From: Paramicrobacterium sp051513965
GTDB lineage: Bacteria; Actinomycetota; Actinomycetes; Actinomycetales; Microbacteriaceae
Reading direction: 5' to 3'
DNA: 64,000 nt
Assembly (NCBI RefSeq): GCF_051513965.1
Contig: NZ_CP195847.1
Coordinates: forward strand, 2,914,001 to 2,978,000
This document shows, piece by piece, positions 8,952-17,799 of this stretch (position 1 is the stretch's first letter; each line of letters begins with the position of its first letter). The position numbers were made by a program, and so were the translations under genes. Below the pieces are notes generated by a model that worked only from the letters and a program-made list of their open reading frames with translations, was not told the origin of the DNA and searched no databases.

Positions 8952-8990
8952 ACAAAATCCTTTGTCGAAATATCTGACGTCGTATATGAT
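8952..8990 (+). promoter_or_regulatory. promoter and operator-like repeats upstream of MHS symporter
   Basis: TTGTCG at 8962-8967 and TATGAT at 8985-8990 with a 17-bp spacer form a reasonable sigma-70-type promoter for the symporter gene. ACAAA-N4-TTTGT (8952-8965) overlaps the -35 element, and TCGTATA occurs at 8946-8952 and again as TCGTATA at 8980-8986. These repeats look like a regulator-binding region. Confidence 0.45.
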
Positions 8991-9049
8991 CTCTGGCGGG
9001 GATCTGCGCGGAACACAGCGCTGAAGCCACAACGACAAGGGAGTCAACG

Positions 9050-10426
9050 ATGACTGACACATCGATAGGTACACCTCACGCCACTCCGACCGATATGAAG
9101 AAGGTCGCCGTCGCGACCATCATCGGAACGACCATCGAGTGGTACGACTTCTTCCTCTATGCGAACGCGGCGGGGCTGCTGTTCGCATCGCTCTACTTCG
9201 AACCTCTCGGGCCCCAGGCAGCGATTCTGCTGTCCTTCGCCTCGGTCGGAGTGAGCTTCCTCTTCCGCCCACTCGGCGCCTTCATCTGCGGACACCTCGG
9301 CGACAAGATCGGCCGCAAGGCGATGCTCGTGTGGACGCTCATTCTCATGGGAGCATCCACCACCCTCATCGGTCTGCTGCCGACGCACGCCGTCATCGGA
9401 GCCGCCGCACCGATTCTGCTCGTGCTGCTGCGCATTCTGCAGGGCCTCTCCACCGGAGGCGAGTGGGGCGGTGCCGTGCTGATGGCCGTCGAGCACGCGC
9501 CCGAGCGCAAGCGCGGACAGTTCGGCGCCTTCCCACAGATGGGCGTGCCGCTCGGTCTCCTGCTGGCATCCGGTGTTCTCGCACTCATGACGGGCGTCAT
9601 CTCCCCCGGCGAAGCGTTCGTCGAGTGGGGCTGGCGCGTGCCGTTCCTGCTGAGCATCGTGCTCGTGATCGTCGGCATCGTGGTTCGCCGCAGCGTCGAC
9701 GAGTCTCCGGTTTTCGCCGAGATGGCTGCGAAGAAGGAAAAGACGTCGATGCCGATCATCCAGCTGTTCCGCAAGCACTGGCTGCTCGTCATTCTCGCCG
9801 CTCTGACGTTCGCCGGAAACAATGCGGCCGGCTACATGACGACCGGTGGGTTCCTGCAGGGCTACGCCACACGCCCCATCGAGGAGGGCGGTCTCGTCGG
9901 CATGGAGCGCACACCCGTGCTGGTCGCCGTCACCGTGTCGTCGGTCGTGTGGCTGCTGTTCACCTGGCTCGGCGGATGGCTCTCCGACAAGATCGGCCGG
10001 CGCAACACCTACATCGCCGGGTGGATCATCTTCCTCATCACGGTGTGGTTCCTCTTTCCGCTCGTCGACACCGGCAGCCCGTGGCTGTTCTTCCTCGGAA
10101 TCGCGCTGTTCACCGTCGGCAACGGCTTCACGTACGGGCCGCAGGCGGCATACTTCACCGAACTCTTCCCGGCGTCGATCCGGTACTCGGGCGTCTCGAT
10201 CGCGTACGCCATCGGCGCCGTGCTCGGCGGTGCGTTCGCCCCGATGATCTCGGCATGGATCGTTCAGCAGACCGGCACGTCGCAGGCCGTCGCGTGGTAC
10301 ATCGCGGGTGTCATGACCGTGGCGTTCATTGCGACGCTTCTGCTGCGCGACCGCACACGGATTCCGCTCGGCCCAGAGCACGAAGAGGAGCAGGCGAAGC
10401 ACCCGATCTACGGCCTCAGCAAGTAG
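9050..10426 (+). CDS. MFS metabolite:H+ symporter (MHS family)
   Basis: A carrier of 458 residues. The N-terminal signature GTTIEWYDFFLYANAAGLLF, the loop GHLGDKIGRKAMLV and the segment LSTGGEWGGAVLMAVEHAP are diagnostic of the metabolite:H+ symporter family that includes shikimate, alpha-ketoglutarate, citrate and proline/betaine carriers. A second loop motif SDKIGRRNTYIAG lies in the C-terminal half. GGGAG stands 7 bp before the ATG. It imports a small organic acid or osmolyte in symport with protons; the exact substrate cannot be read. It is a monocistronic unit with its own promoter. Confidence 0.9.
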   Translation: MTDTSIGTPHATPTDMKKVAVATIIGTTIEWYDFFLYANAAGLLFASLYFEPLGPQAAILLSFASVGVSFLFRPLGAFICGHLGDKIGRKAMLVWTLILMGASTTLIGLLPTHAVIGAAAPILLVLLRILQGLSTGGEWGGAVLMAVEHAPERKRGQFGAFPQMGVPLGLLLASGVLALMTGVISPGEAFVEWGWRVPFLLSIVLVIVGIVVRRSVDESPVFAEMAAKKEKTSMPIIQLFRKHWLLVILAALTFAGNNAAGYMTTGGFLQGYATRPIEEGGLVGMERTPVLVAVTVSSVVWLLFTWLGGWLSDKIGRRNTYIAGWIIFLITVWFLFPLVDTGSPWLFFLGIALFTVGNGFTYGPQAAYFTELFPASIRYSGVSIAYAIGAVLGGAFAPMISAWIVQQTGTSQAVAWYIAGVMTVAFIATLLLRDRTRIPLGPEHEEEQAKHPIYGLSK

Positions 10427-10755
10427 GACGCGGGCGCACGCGCCCACGTCCACACCGGCACCTGCGCCTGCGTCCACCGCCAACGTCCACGTCGGCGTCC
10501 ACCGCCCACGCCCACGTCCACGTCCACACACTCGCGAAACGTCGCGCGACAGTGACATCTGCGGTCAATAGAGCTTGCCGCGGCAGGCTCTATTGACCGC
10601 AGCGCGCTTTCTCGTGGGACCGGTACGGATGCTCGTCGCGCTTTCCGCGGACGGCCAGAGTCGAGTGGCTGCCGTCGGCGGGCAGGATGCCGCAGAGCAC
10701 CGTGCCGGCGCGATTGCGGTTACCGTAGCGGTGAGACCGAGTGAGATGGGGCCGC
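10427..10755. other. gene-free spacer with CGTCCAC repeats and palindrome A1
   Basis: This 329-bp stretch holds no convincing gene. Bases 10441-10545 are cytosine-rich, with many copies of CGTCCAC and related hexamers. The palindrome A1 follows at 10559-10602. The last 150 bp show no recognised element apart from the leader of the next gene. Confidence 0.6.
10559..10602. repeat. dispersed palindrome family A, copy 1
   Basis: A nearly perfect 44-bp palindrome with arms CTGCGGTCAATAGAGC and GCTCTATTGACCGCAG around a TTGCCGCGGCAG centre. Five related copies lie elsewhere in the window. It is 132 bp after the symporter stop codon. Confidence 0.9.
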
Positions 10756-11274
10756 ATGAAAGACACGACCGCGATCGGGGCCGGGCTGTTCGCCGCCTGG
10801 GCCACGAATGACGTCGAAGAGCTGATCACGATGGCCGAGACCTCGCGGACGTTGCTGCGGCGAGCGCCGGCGTGGCTGCCGATCTCGCCGGAGCTTCGGG
10901 CCCGGGGGCTGTCGCAGGCGCACGTCAACCTGAGCATCGGGCTCATGGGATGCGTCGTGGCCGCGGCATCCATTGCGGGTATTCGTTCGAAGGGACGCTC
11001 GGCGTTCTTTCGCGGAGGCCTCTACGCCTTCGGTCTGCACGGGTTCGGGCACATTGCGTCGAGCATCGCCGCCGGCGGGTACACAACGGGTGTCGCGACG
11101 TCGCCGACCGTCGTGATTCCGTACTGGTTCGCAGCCCGCAAGGTGCTGAAGCGGCACGGGCTGCGCGATGACGACCGGGCTGCGTCACGTGTCGCGTGGG
11201 CGGCACTGCCGGTCACCGTCGCGGTGCATCTCGTGTCGTGGGCGGTGCTCGGCCGTCGTTCGATCGCGCGCTGA
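10756..11274 (+). CDS. HXXEE-like integral membrane protein
   Basis: A protein of 172 residues with four to five hydrophobic segments. The N-terminal segment FAAWATNDVEELITM resembles the HXXEE family motif, but the expected His is Asn here. HGFGHIASS near the middle and IPYWFAARKVL match the general pattern of the family as I know it. The function of HXXEE proteins is not established. The ATG at 10756 is chosen over the upstream GTG because GAGATGGGG precedes it. It stands alone, with repeat elements on both sides. Confidence 0.7.
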   Translation: MKDTTAIGAGLFAAWATNDVEELITMAETSRTLLRRAPAWLPISPELRARGLSQAHVNLSIGLMGCVVAAASIAGIRSKGRSAFFRGGLYAFGLHGFGHIASSIAAGGYTTGVATSPTVVIPYWFAARKVLKRHGLRDDDRAASRVAWAALPVTVAVHLVSWAVLGRRSIAR

Positions 11275-11280
11275 CGTACT

Positions 11281-11380
<100 letters not shown>

Positions 11381-11391
11381 GACAGTGACAC

Positions 11392-11435
11392 CTGCGGTCA
11401 TTAGAGCTTGCCGCGGCAGGCTCTAATGACCGCAG
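11392..11435. repeat. dispersed palindrome family A, copy 2
   Basis: Same structure as copy 1 but with TCATTAGAGC in the left arm. It shares the left flank GCGACAGTGACA with copy 1, so the repeat unit extends about 13 bp beyond the palindrome. It separates two convergent genes and could also stop transcription. Confidence 0.9.
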
Positions 11436-11473
11436 CGCACTCTCTCGCGGGCGCGCATCCCCCGTGCGCGCGG

Positions 11474-11944
11474 CTAGGGGCAGCTCTCCATCTGTGCACC
11501 CGGTCGATCGAGTCCGTAGCGTGCGGCATCCCCGGAGGAAAGCTCCAACACGGCGCTGGCCTGGTGCGGCGACGAGTGGGACAGCGGCCACGGACCTGGT
11601 GCCGCCGCGGCGACCACGTGCAGGACGGCGCACTGATCATCAAGCCAGACGAGATCGAGGGGGAAACGCATTCCAAGCATCGAGATCCTCGTGTCCCCGT
11701 CCACCGAGCGCAAGAGCAGCCCGGTATTCGCGGGCAGCGCCTCGATGCCAGACAGACCGCGGCCCTTCTGCTCCTCCGTCTCGGGGACCAGTACGTGCAG
11801 CGTCAGGCCGTTCTGGGTGACGGTACGCCGAGGTAGAAGCTCAATGTCCTGCGGCCGATTAGCCAAGAAGCGGTTCAGACCCACAAGCCCCACGGCGGCC
11901 AGAGCAAGGAGACCAATCACGACGATGGTGACGACGACCAGCAT
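11474..11944 (-). CDS. DUF192 family membrane-anchored protein
   Basis: A protein of 156 residues with an N-terminal signal anchor (LVVVTIVVIGLLALAAVGLVG) and a DUF192 domain over the rest, shown by TRISMLGMRFPLDLVWLDDQCAVLHV and the paired GLSGIEALP region. DUF192 proteins are small beta-barrel proteins on the outer face of the membrane whose role is unknown. The start at 11944 is chosen because GGAAAGGG precedes it at a good distance; the longer frame upstream lacks a ribosome-binding site. The next gene upstream on the same strand is the large dehydrogenase, 120 bp away. Confidence 0.8.
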   Translation of the reverse strand: MLVVVTIVVIGLLALAAVGLVGLNRFLANRPQDIELLPRRTVTQNGLTLHVLVPETEEQKGRGLSGIEALPANTGLLLRSVDGDTRISMLGMRFPLDLVWLDDQCAVLHVVAAAAPGPWPLSHSSPHQASAVLELSSGDAARYGLDRPGAQMESCP

Positions 11945-12064
11945 CCGCGGACCCTTTCCTGATCGGCTCGCCCGCCCGGAGTTGGCACCTGAGAAGACGA
12001 CGCAGCGACGGCCTCGATGACTGGGCACAGCGCAGACGCTAGCACGCGACCTGGCACCCTGTGA

Positions 12065-15000
12065 CTACCGTGACGTGAAGTGGCGGGCAGGCGGCGCGAA
12101 CCGTTCGGCGAGCAGCTCGAGCACGTGTCGGTACGGCTTGCCCGTGGCGCGTGACATCGCCATCTCGCAGGGGCGGTTCGCCGAGACGAAGGCATCGAAC
12201 GGTGCCTCCGCGTCACTGCGGTGCACCTCCGCGGCCTCGGGTTCGGTGGCGCTCGCTGTGAGCTCGGGGTGGAGCATCCCTCGGTCGCCTGCGAAGCCAC
12301 AGCAACCCCAGTCGACGGGCACATAGGCCTCGTCGGCGACAGCTTCGGCGATCGTCGTCAGCGCAGCGGTCGCACCGATGGCCTCGGTCGCACAGGTCGG
12401 ATGCACCGCGACGCGGCCCAGCTTCGGCGGCGCTGTTACGCGAGCGGCGAGGCGGCTCGGGGTCTGCTCGAGCAGCGGCACGATCTCACGCGCGACGAAC
12501 TGGGTGGCGTCTTCGATGCGAAGGGCCTCGACCTCGGGTCGGGCGTCACGCACGTGCTCGATCATCACGAGCAGGCCTTCGGTGCAGGATGCCCCGTCGC
12601 ACACGACCGGGACCTCGCCGCCCCGGCTCGCTTCGAGCAGGCTGTCGATGACGCGCGTGGTCATCGCGGCGTAACCGGCGGCGTAGCCCTTCGACTTCCA
12701 GGGGGTTCCGCAGCAGAGTGCGCCCGCGTCCGGCGGCACGATCATCTGGATGCCGGCGTAGTCCAGCAGCCGCACGACGGCGTCACGCACTCCGTCCGAG
12801 CCGGCCTCTGGACCGAACATCGTGCCGACGCACGAGCTGAAGAACACCACCTCGGCGACACGCCCGGCCGCAGCGTCCCCCTCCCGCGCTATTTGTTCGG
12901 GCCCCAGCGCCAGGTTTTTCTGTAGCGCAGTGCTGTTTCTGTAGCGCGCTTCGGAGGGGGCGGTGGGAGCGGTGGGGGTAGAGGCGGCAGGAGAAGCATC
13001 GGCAGAGGTAGCGGTGGAGGGGGCAAGAGCAGGCGCATCGGCAGGAGTGGCGGCCGGGGCAGCTCGGTCCAGCGGCGCCGACCCTCCGCGGGGAAGATCC
13101 GCCGTGTACCGGGGCACCGTGTCGGCGCCGAGCGCAGCGCGCGCGGCATCCGTCACCCCTGTCACAAGCGGCGCGGGCAGCTTCTTCGCGACGGTCAGCG
13201 CCGTGCGCCCCGCCTGAGTCGCCGCGCCCCAGTGCTTCGCGGCGGTCGTCCAGGCCGCGCTCGCCACGGCATCCGCCTGCTCACGCCGCAGCCGCCGCAC
13301 CAGGTCGCCCGTGTTGATGTCGACCGGGCACGCGATGCCGCACATGCCATCCACCGCGCACGTCTGCACGCCGTCGTAGTCGTACTGCTCGGTGAGCTCG
13401 GCCACGAGCGCCACGTCGCCGCGCTCCCGCGCCTGCTCGATCTCGCGCCGCAGCACGATCCGCTGCCGCGGCGTCGTCGTGAGGTGGCGGCTCGGGCACA
13501 CGGGCTCGCAGTACCCGCACTCGACGCAGCGATCGACCTCGCTCTCAACGGTCGGCGCCGTCTTGAGGTGCCGCATGTACGACTCCGGGTCGTCGGAGAG
13601 CACGACACCCGGGTTCAGCATCCCCTCTGGGTCGATGAGCCGCTTGAGGGCGACCATGATTCCGTACAGCTCGTCGCCGTACTGCCGCCGAACGAACGGA
13701 GCCATGATGCGCCCGGTGCCGTGCTCGGCTTTGAGCGACCCCTTCTGCTCGAGAATCAGCGTCACGAGGTCATCGGTGAACCGCTCGTAGCGCGCCACGC
13801 TGTCGGGGTCGTCGAAACGCTCGTTCAGCATGAAGTGCACGTTGCCGTCCTTCGCGTGACCGAAGATGACGGATGCTTCGTAGCCGTGCTCCGCGAACAG
13901 CTCGGTGAGCCGCTCGCACGTGGTCAGCAGGTTGTCGACGGGCACGACGATGTCTTCGAGCAGCGCGTTCGTGCCCGATGGGCGGTTGCCCGCGATCGCC
14001 GTGTAGAGGCCTTTGCGCACGTTCCACAGCGAGGCGCGAGCGGCGGGGTCGGTCGTGAGATCGGGTTCTCCGGTCAGGGGCAGACCTGCCACATGATCGC
14101 GAGCGGATGCCGCCAGCTCGGCGAGCTCCTCAGCGGAGTCGGACTGCACCTCGACGAGGAACGCCGCGTGCTGGTCGACGTCGAGCTGCGCGATGACGTC
14201 AGGCACGTCGCGCAGCGTCTTGGCGACGCGCAGCGATTCGGCATCCATCAGTTCGACCGTGGCGAAGCCGTGCTCCACGAGCCCGGGCAGCGCGGCCATC
14301 GCGTCGCGCAGCGAATCGAAGACGAGCAGCCCCGTCGCGACGTGCGCGTAGACGGGGACTGTCTCGAACCGCGCCTCCGCCACGAACGCCAGGGTGCCCT
14401 CACTGCCGACGATGAGGTGCTGCAGAATGTCGATCGGGGTGTCGAAGTCCAGCAGCGAGTTGAGCCCGTATCCCATGGTGTTCTTCATGGAGAACTGCTG
14501 CTCGACCGTCGCCACCGAGTCGGGGTTGCCGCGCAGCCGGTCGCGCAGCTCGACGAGGCCAGAATGGATGCCGGGCTCACGCCGACGCAGCTGGTCGTCA
14601 GCGTCAGCATCCGCAGTGTCGATGACGGTGCCGCTCGGCAGAACGAGCACCATCGAGGCGAGCGTGCGGTACGTGTTCTGAGTGGTGCCGCAGTGCATGC
14701 CGCTGGAGTTGTTCGCGACGACGCCGCCGATGGTGCAGGCGATCTCGCTCGCGGGGTCCGGACCGAGCTTCGTGCGGTGACGGGCGAGGCGCGCGTTGAC
14801 GTTGCGCACGGTGGCGCCGGGCTGCACGCTCACGCGGGCGCCGCCCTCCTCGATCGTGACACCGCGGAAGTTCCGTCGTACGTCCACCATGACGTCGCCC
14901 GAGACGCCCTGGCCCGACAGGCTCGTGCCGCCGGAGCGGAACGTCAGTCCTCGTCCGGCGTCCCGCGCGGCACGGAAGATCCGCGCGACGTCGGCGGCAT

Positions 15001-15199
15001 CGCGCGGCACAAGCACGGTGTCGGGAACAAGAAGGTAGTGCGACGCGTCGTGCGCGTACTTGTAGCGGTCGATCGCGCGCGAGCGCACGTCCGTCGTGCC
15101 GAGCGCGTTCGTGTCGAGTTCGCGTCGGGGCGCGCTCCCGCGACCGGCATCCGCTCGCTCTCGCCCCGCAGCGCTGTTCGGCCTCGTTCGTCGCGCCAT
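12065..15199 (-). CDS. FAD-linked oxidase / iron-sulfur / CCG-domain dehydrogenase (GlcD-GlcF fusion type)
   Basis: A protein of 1044 residues. The FAD-binding type-4 domain is at about 55-240 (VPRDAADVARIFRAARDAG, FRSGGTSLSGQG), the FAD-oxidase C-terminal domain at about 260-540, and two 4Fe-4S motifs at about 565 (CVECGYCEPVCP) and 620 (CAVDGMCGIACP). CCG-type domains follow at about 785-1000 (SSCVGTMFG, ALCCGTPWKSKG, DWGCCGFAG). Such fusions oxidise D-lactate, glycolate or 2-hydroxyglutarate at the membrane. Between the iron-sulfur and CCG parts lies an unusually long Ala/Pro/Thr linker (about 700-765), and a family B palindrome is read in frame at about 751-772. The frame is intact. Confidence 0.9.
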   Translation of the reverse strand: MARRTRPNSAAGRERADAGRGSAPRRELDTNALGTTDVRSRAIDRYKYAHDASHYLLVPDTVLVPRDAADVARIFRAARDAGRGLTFRSGGTSLSGQGVSGDVMVDVRRNFRGVTIEEGGARVSVQPGATVRNVNARLARHRTKLGPDPASEIACTIGGVVANNSSGMHCGTTQNTYRTLASMVLVLPSGTVIDTADADADDQLRRREPGIHSGLVELRDRLRGNPDSVATVEQQFSMKNTMGYGLNSLLDFDTPIDILQHLIVGSEGTLAFVAEARFETVPVYAHVATGLLVFDSLRDAMAALPGLVEHGFATVELMDAESLRVAKTLRDVPDVIAQLDVDQHAAFLVEVQSDSAEELAELAASARDHVAGLPLTGEPDLTTDPAARASLWNVRKGLYTAIAGNRPSGTNALLEDIVVPVDNLLTTCERLTELFAEHGYEASVIFGHAKDGNVHFMLNERFDDPDSVARYERFTDDLVTLILEQKGSLKAEHGTGRIMAPFVRRQYGDELYGIMVALKRLIDPEGMLNPGVVLSDDPESYMRHLKTAPTVESEVDRCVECGYCEPVCPSRHLTTTPRQRIVLRREIEQARERGDVALVAELTEQYDYDGVQTCAVDGMCGIACPVDINTGDLVRRLRREQADAVASAAWTTAAKHWGAATQAGRTALTVAKKLPAPLVTGVTDAARAALGADTVPRYTADLPRGGSAPLDRAAPAATPADAPALAPSTATSADASPAASTPTAPTAPSEARYRNSTALQKNLALGPEQIAREGDAAAGRVAEVVFFSSCVGTMFGPEAGSDGVRDAVVRLLDYAGIQMIVPPDAGALCCGTPWKSKGYAAGYAAMTTRVIDSLLEASRGGEVPVVCDGASCTEGLLVMIEHVRDARPEVEALRIEDATQFVAREIVPLLEQTPSRLAARVTAPPKLGRVAVHPTCATEAIGATAALTTIAEAVADEAYVPVDWGCCGFAGDRGMLHPELTASATEPEAAEVHRSDAEAPFDAFVSANRPCEMAMSRATGKPYRHVLELLAERFAPPARHFTSR
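12884..12948. repeat. dispersed palindrome family B, copy 1, inside a coding sequence
   Basis: CCGCGCTATTTGTTCGGGC at 12884-12902 is identical to the left arm of the other family B copies. It is followed by a degenerate centre and two CTGTAGCGC units, the arrangement seen in copy 3. The element lies within the FAD/Fe-S dehydrogenase gene without breaking its frame. Confidence 0.85.
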
Positions 15200-15320
15200 G
15201 GCATCCTCGCTCTCTCCTCCTCTTGTCTACCCCACCGGGCGCGCCTCGTCACGCCGCCCCATGGCGAGTTCGTCAGGCCGTGCCACAATGCGAGTCAGAC
15301 CAGACCGACCGTGGAGCAGC

Positions 15321-15689
15321 ATGAGAAGAAGAATGCCGCTCGGCCGCGGCCTCGCCATCGCCGGAGTTCTTGCGCTCGCACTCACCGGCTGCGCCGGCAA
15401 CGGAGCCGATGTGTACGGAACCTGGGGCGAGAAGGCTGACGCGAAGCCCTACCTTGAGCTGAGCGATGACGGTTCGGTCGCGGGCAGTGACGGCTGCAAC
15501 CCCATGACGGGCAACTTCACCGTCGACGGCGACACCGTCACGTTCGGTCAGCTGGCGTCCACGCTCATGGCGTGCGAGGGCGTCGATACGTGGCTCAGCA
15601 AGGCGGAGACCGCCACGGTCGACGGTGACACCATGACCGTCTTCAACACGAAGGGCGACGAGATCGGCACGCTCGACCGGGCCGAGTGA
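15321..15689 (+). CDS. META-domain lipoprotein
   Basis: A lipoprotein of 122 residues. The signal sequence ends in a lipobox LALTGC. The mature part has the META/HslJ pattern: GTWGEKADAKPYLELSDDGSVAGSDGCNPMTGNFTVDGDTV, then FGQLASTLMACEG. The domain is a small beta-barrel linked to heat-shock or stress functions in other bacteria; its role here is unknown. The ATG at 15321 follows GGAG and directly gives the signal peptide, whereas longer frames upstream begin inside the divergent gene. A perfect hairpin at 15784-15816 lies downstream. Confidence 0.85.
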   Translation: MRRRMPLGRGLAIAGVLALALTGCAGNGADVYGTWGEKADAKPYLELSDDGSVAGSDGCNPMTGNFTVDGDTVTFGQLASTLMACEGVDTWLSKAETATVDGDTMTVFNTKGDEIGTLDRAE

Positions 15690-15783
15690 GCGCCGTCTTG
15701 TGCACAGACTCGTCGGCGATGAGGTCCGAATCGCTGCCTGCCGTTATCGCTACGGAAACTGACGACGACGGCACGTGCACGAC

Positions 15784-15816
15784 GACGGGCGGATGCTGCG
15801 AAAGCATCCGCCCGTC
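15784..15816. terminator. strong hairpin between convergent genes
   Basis: A perfect 14-bp stem, GACGGGCGGATGCT paired with AGCATCCGCCCGTC, has a 5-base loop. It lies between the convergent lipoprotein and alkaline phosphatase genes and can act in both directions. A short pyrimidine run (TCTCTGTC) follows on the plus strand; there is no long T tract, as is usual in high-G+C genomes. Confidence 0.75.
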
Positions 15817-15846
15817 TCTGTCACTGTGCCACCGTATGAGGTGCCG

Positions 15847-17763
15847 CTACTCGATGCGGTACGCGGCCGCGCGGCGACGCAGCACCGTGAGCGCGCCTCC
15901 CGCCGTCAGCAGAACCAGTGCCGCGATGATGAACGGCAGCGCGTCTGCGCCCGTCCACGGCAGAGTCCCGCTCGTGCTGCCGCTGGCCGCGGCATCCGTG
16001 TCATCGCCCTCGCCGTCGGCACCCGGTCCTGCGCCATCAGCCCCACCATCGCCCGGAGCCGGCTCGCCGTCGGCCGTGACCGTGAACTCGACGGTCGCCT
16101 CGACGCCCGTCTGCGCGCCGGTCACCGTGATGGTGTGCGCTCCCTCCTCGGTGGGAGCGGTCGCGGTGTAGGTCGCGGTTCCGTCGATCACGTCGGCCGT
16201 TCCGATGTCGATGGGGTCGCTCGCGATCACGCCGTTCACCTGGCGGTCGCCATTGAACGAGGATGCCGTGAAGCTGAACTTCTCGCCCGGTTTCAGCGCG
16301 GTGTCATCGAGCGCGATCGCGGCGTCGGCACTCAGCGCCGAGAGGTCGGTGTTCAGCTGCAGCGCGTTCGAGATGGTGAAGAACGTGTCGGTCTGGTCGG
16401 TGAGCCCGACGACGTTCGCCGCGCCGGGGCCGTAGCCGGCGATGCGCAGCTGGCTTCCCGTGTGCTGCTGCGAGCTTCCCGGCTTCGACGTGCCGTACGA
16501 GATCTTCATGACGGTGCCGTCCTTCGTGGTGAGCGCGGTGCTCAGCGCGGTCGGCGGCGTCGAGTCGACGATCTGGCTCGAGTGCGCGTGGTCCGCCGTG
16601 ACGATGACGAGTGTCTCGCCGTCTTCCTTGGCGAAGTCGAGCGCGGCCTTCACCGCCTCGTCGAGGTCGATGGTCTCACCGATTTGACCGCACGCGTCCG
16701 CGGCGTGGTCGCGCTTGTCGATCGACGCACCCTCCACCTGCAGGAAGAAGCCCGTGTCAGAGTCGGGTCGGTCGAGCAGATCGATCGCGGTGTTCGTGAG
16801 CGACCCCAGCGAGAGGTCCGTCGAGAGGCGGTCCGGGTTCTCCGTGCAGCGCACCGGGTCGCCGTCGGCGCCTCCGACCGTCGCCTGGGTGGCGTTGTAC
16901 CGGGTCGGGAAGTTGCCGGGCGTGAACAGTCCCAGCAGCGGGTTCTTCTGGTCTGCCGACTCGATGCCCGCGAGGTCCTCGGCGGTGCGTGCGACCTGGT
17001 AGCCGCGCCGCTCCGCCTGCTCGAAGAGGGTCAGGTCCTTCCACGGGCCGGCCTTCGCCACCTGCTCGAACGAGGCGGAGCCGCCGCCGAGCACGACGTC
17101 CGGACGCGTGCCGAGCAGCTGCTCGCTGATCGACCCGAGTCCGCCCTTGTCGAGTGCGTCGTCCCCGCAGCGCTCCACCGAGTCCGGGCCGTAGCACTTG
17201 CGGTCGGAGACGTGCGCGACCTGCACGGCGGGCGTCGCGTCCTGGATCTCGGCCGTGCTCACGTCGCCGGTGCGCAGTCCGTTCGCCTTGGCGATCTCGA
17301 GTAGCGACTGCTGCGGTGTGCCGTCCACGTCGACGGAGATCGCGCCGTCATAGGTCTTGGTGCCCGTCGCCCACGCGGTTCCTGTCGCAGCAGAGTCGGG
17401 AACGTAGTCCGGCTTCCCCTTGTTCGGGCCGTCCTCGTGAACGGAGTACGTCGTGTACTGGCCCGTCAGCGGCAGGGCATCGATGCCCGGAAGCATCCCT
17501 GCCGCCCCATACGCGTAGTTGCGCGCGATCGTGATCTCACTGTCGCCCATGCCGTCGCCGATGAGCAGGATCACATTCTTCGCCGGGCCGTCCACGAGCG
17601 AATCGCGGATCGCCTGGGTACTGTCGTCGGGGTTGCGCGCGGCACCGCCATGGTCGGACACATCGGCGAATGCGGCTGTGGGGGTCAGCACGCTCACTCC
17701 GACGAGAGCGGCAGCGCCCACGGCGAGCGCTGCCCCGGTCACACGTCGAGATCGACGTCTCAT
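15847..17763 (-). CDS. cell-wall-anchored alkaline phosphatase (PhoA family)
   Basis: A secreted phosphomonoesterase of 638 residues. The signal peptide ends near TAAFA. The metal-site motif LIGDGMGDSE is at 67-76, the nucleophile motif DSAATGTAWATG has Ser124, and the second metal site has VTADHAHSS. After the catalytic domain comes an Ig-like module (about 470-560), an acidic Gly-rich spacer, and a sortase signal: LPWTG at 601-605, a hydrophobic segment and a terminal Arg cluster. It would therefore be displayed on the wall to release phosphate from organic esters. A PHO-box-like repeat lies upstream. Confidence 0.93.
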   Translation of the reverse strand: MRRRSRRVTGAALAVGAAALVGVSVLTPTAAFADVSDHGGAARNPDDSTQAIRDSLVDGPAKNVILLIGDGMGDSEITIARNYAYGAAGMLPGIDALPLTGQYTTYSVHEDGPNKGKPDYVPDSAATGTAWATGTKTYDGAISVDVDGTPQQSLLEIAKANGLRTGDVSTAEIQDATPAVQVAHVSDRKCYGPDSVERCGDDALDKGGLGSISEQLLGTRPDVVLGGGSASFEQVAKAGPWKDLTLFEQAERRGYQVARTAEDLAGIESADQKNPLLGLFTPGNFPTRYNATQATVGGADGDPVRCTENPDRLSTDLSLGSLTNTAIDLLDRPDSDTGFFLQVEGASIDKRDHAADACGQIGETIDLDEAVKAALDFAKEDGETLVIVTADHAHSSQIVDSTPPTALSTALTTKDGTVMKISYGTSKPGSSQQHTGSQLRIAGYGPGAANVVGLTDQTDTFFTISNALQLNTDLSALSADAAIALDDTALKPGEKFSFTASSFNGDRQVNGVIASDPIDIGTADVIDGTATYTATAPTEEGAHTITVTGAQTGVEATVEFTVTADGEPAPGDGGADGAGPGADGEGDDTDAAASGSTSGTLPWTGADALPFIIAALVLLTAGGALTVLRRRAAAYRIE

Positions 17764-17799
17764 CTCGTTCTTCTCCTCTGTCTGCGTTGTCAGGACGCT

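Noticed and set aside
9044..10558. Minus-strand open frame of about 500 codons opposite the MHS symporter
   Set aside because: It is antisense to a gene with clear family motifs. Its product is extremely rich in Glu, Asp, Arg and His, the usual result of reading a high-G+C gene backwards.
13232..15439. Plus-strand open frame of about 735 codons opposite the FAD/Fe-S dehydrogenase
   Set aside because: It is antisense to the conserved FAD-binding and iron-sulfur motifs and has Arg/Val/His-biased composition without any domain.
15775..17304. Plus-strand open frame of about 500 codons opposite alkaline phosphatase
   Set aside because: The minus strand has the DSAATGT nucleophile motif and a sortase signal, so this frame is a shadow.
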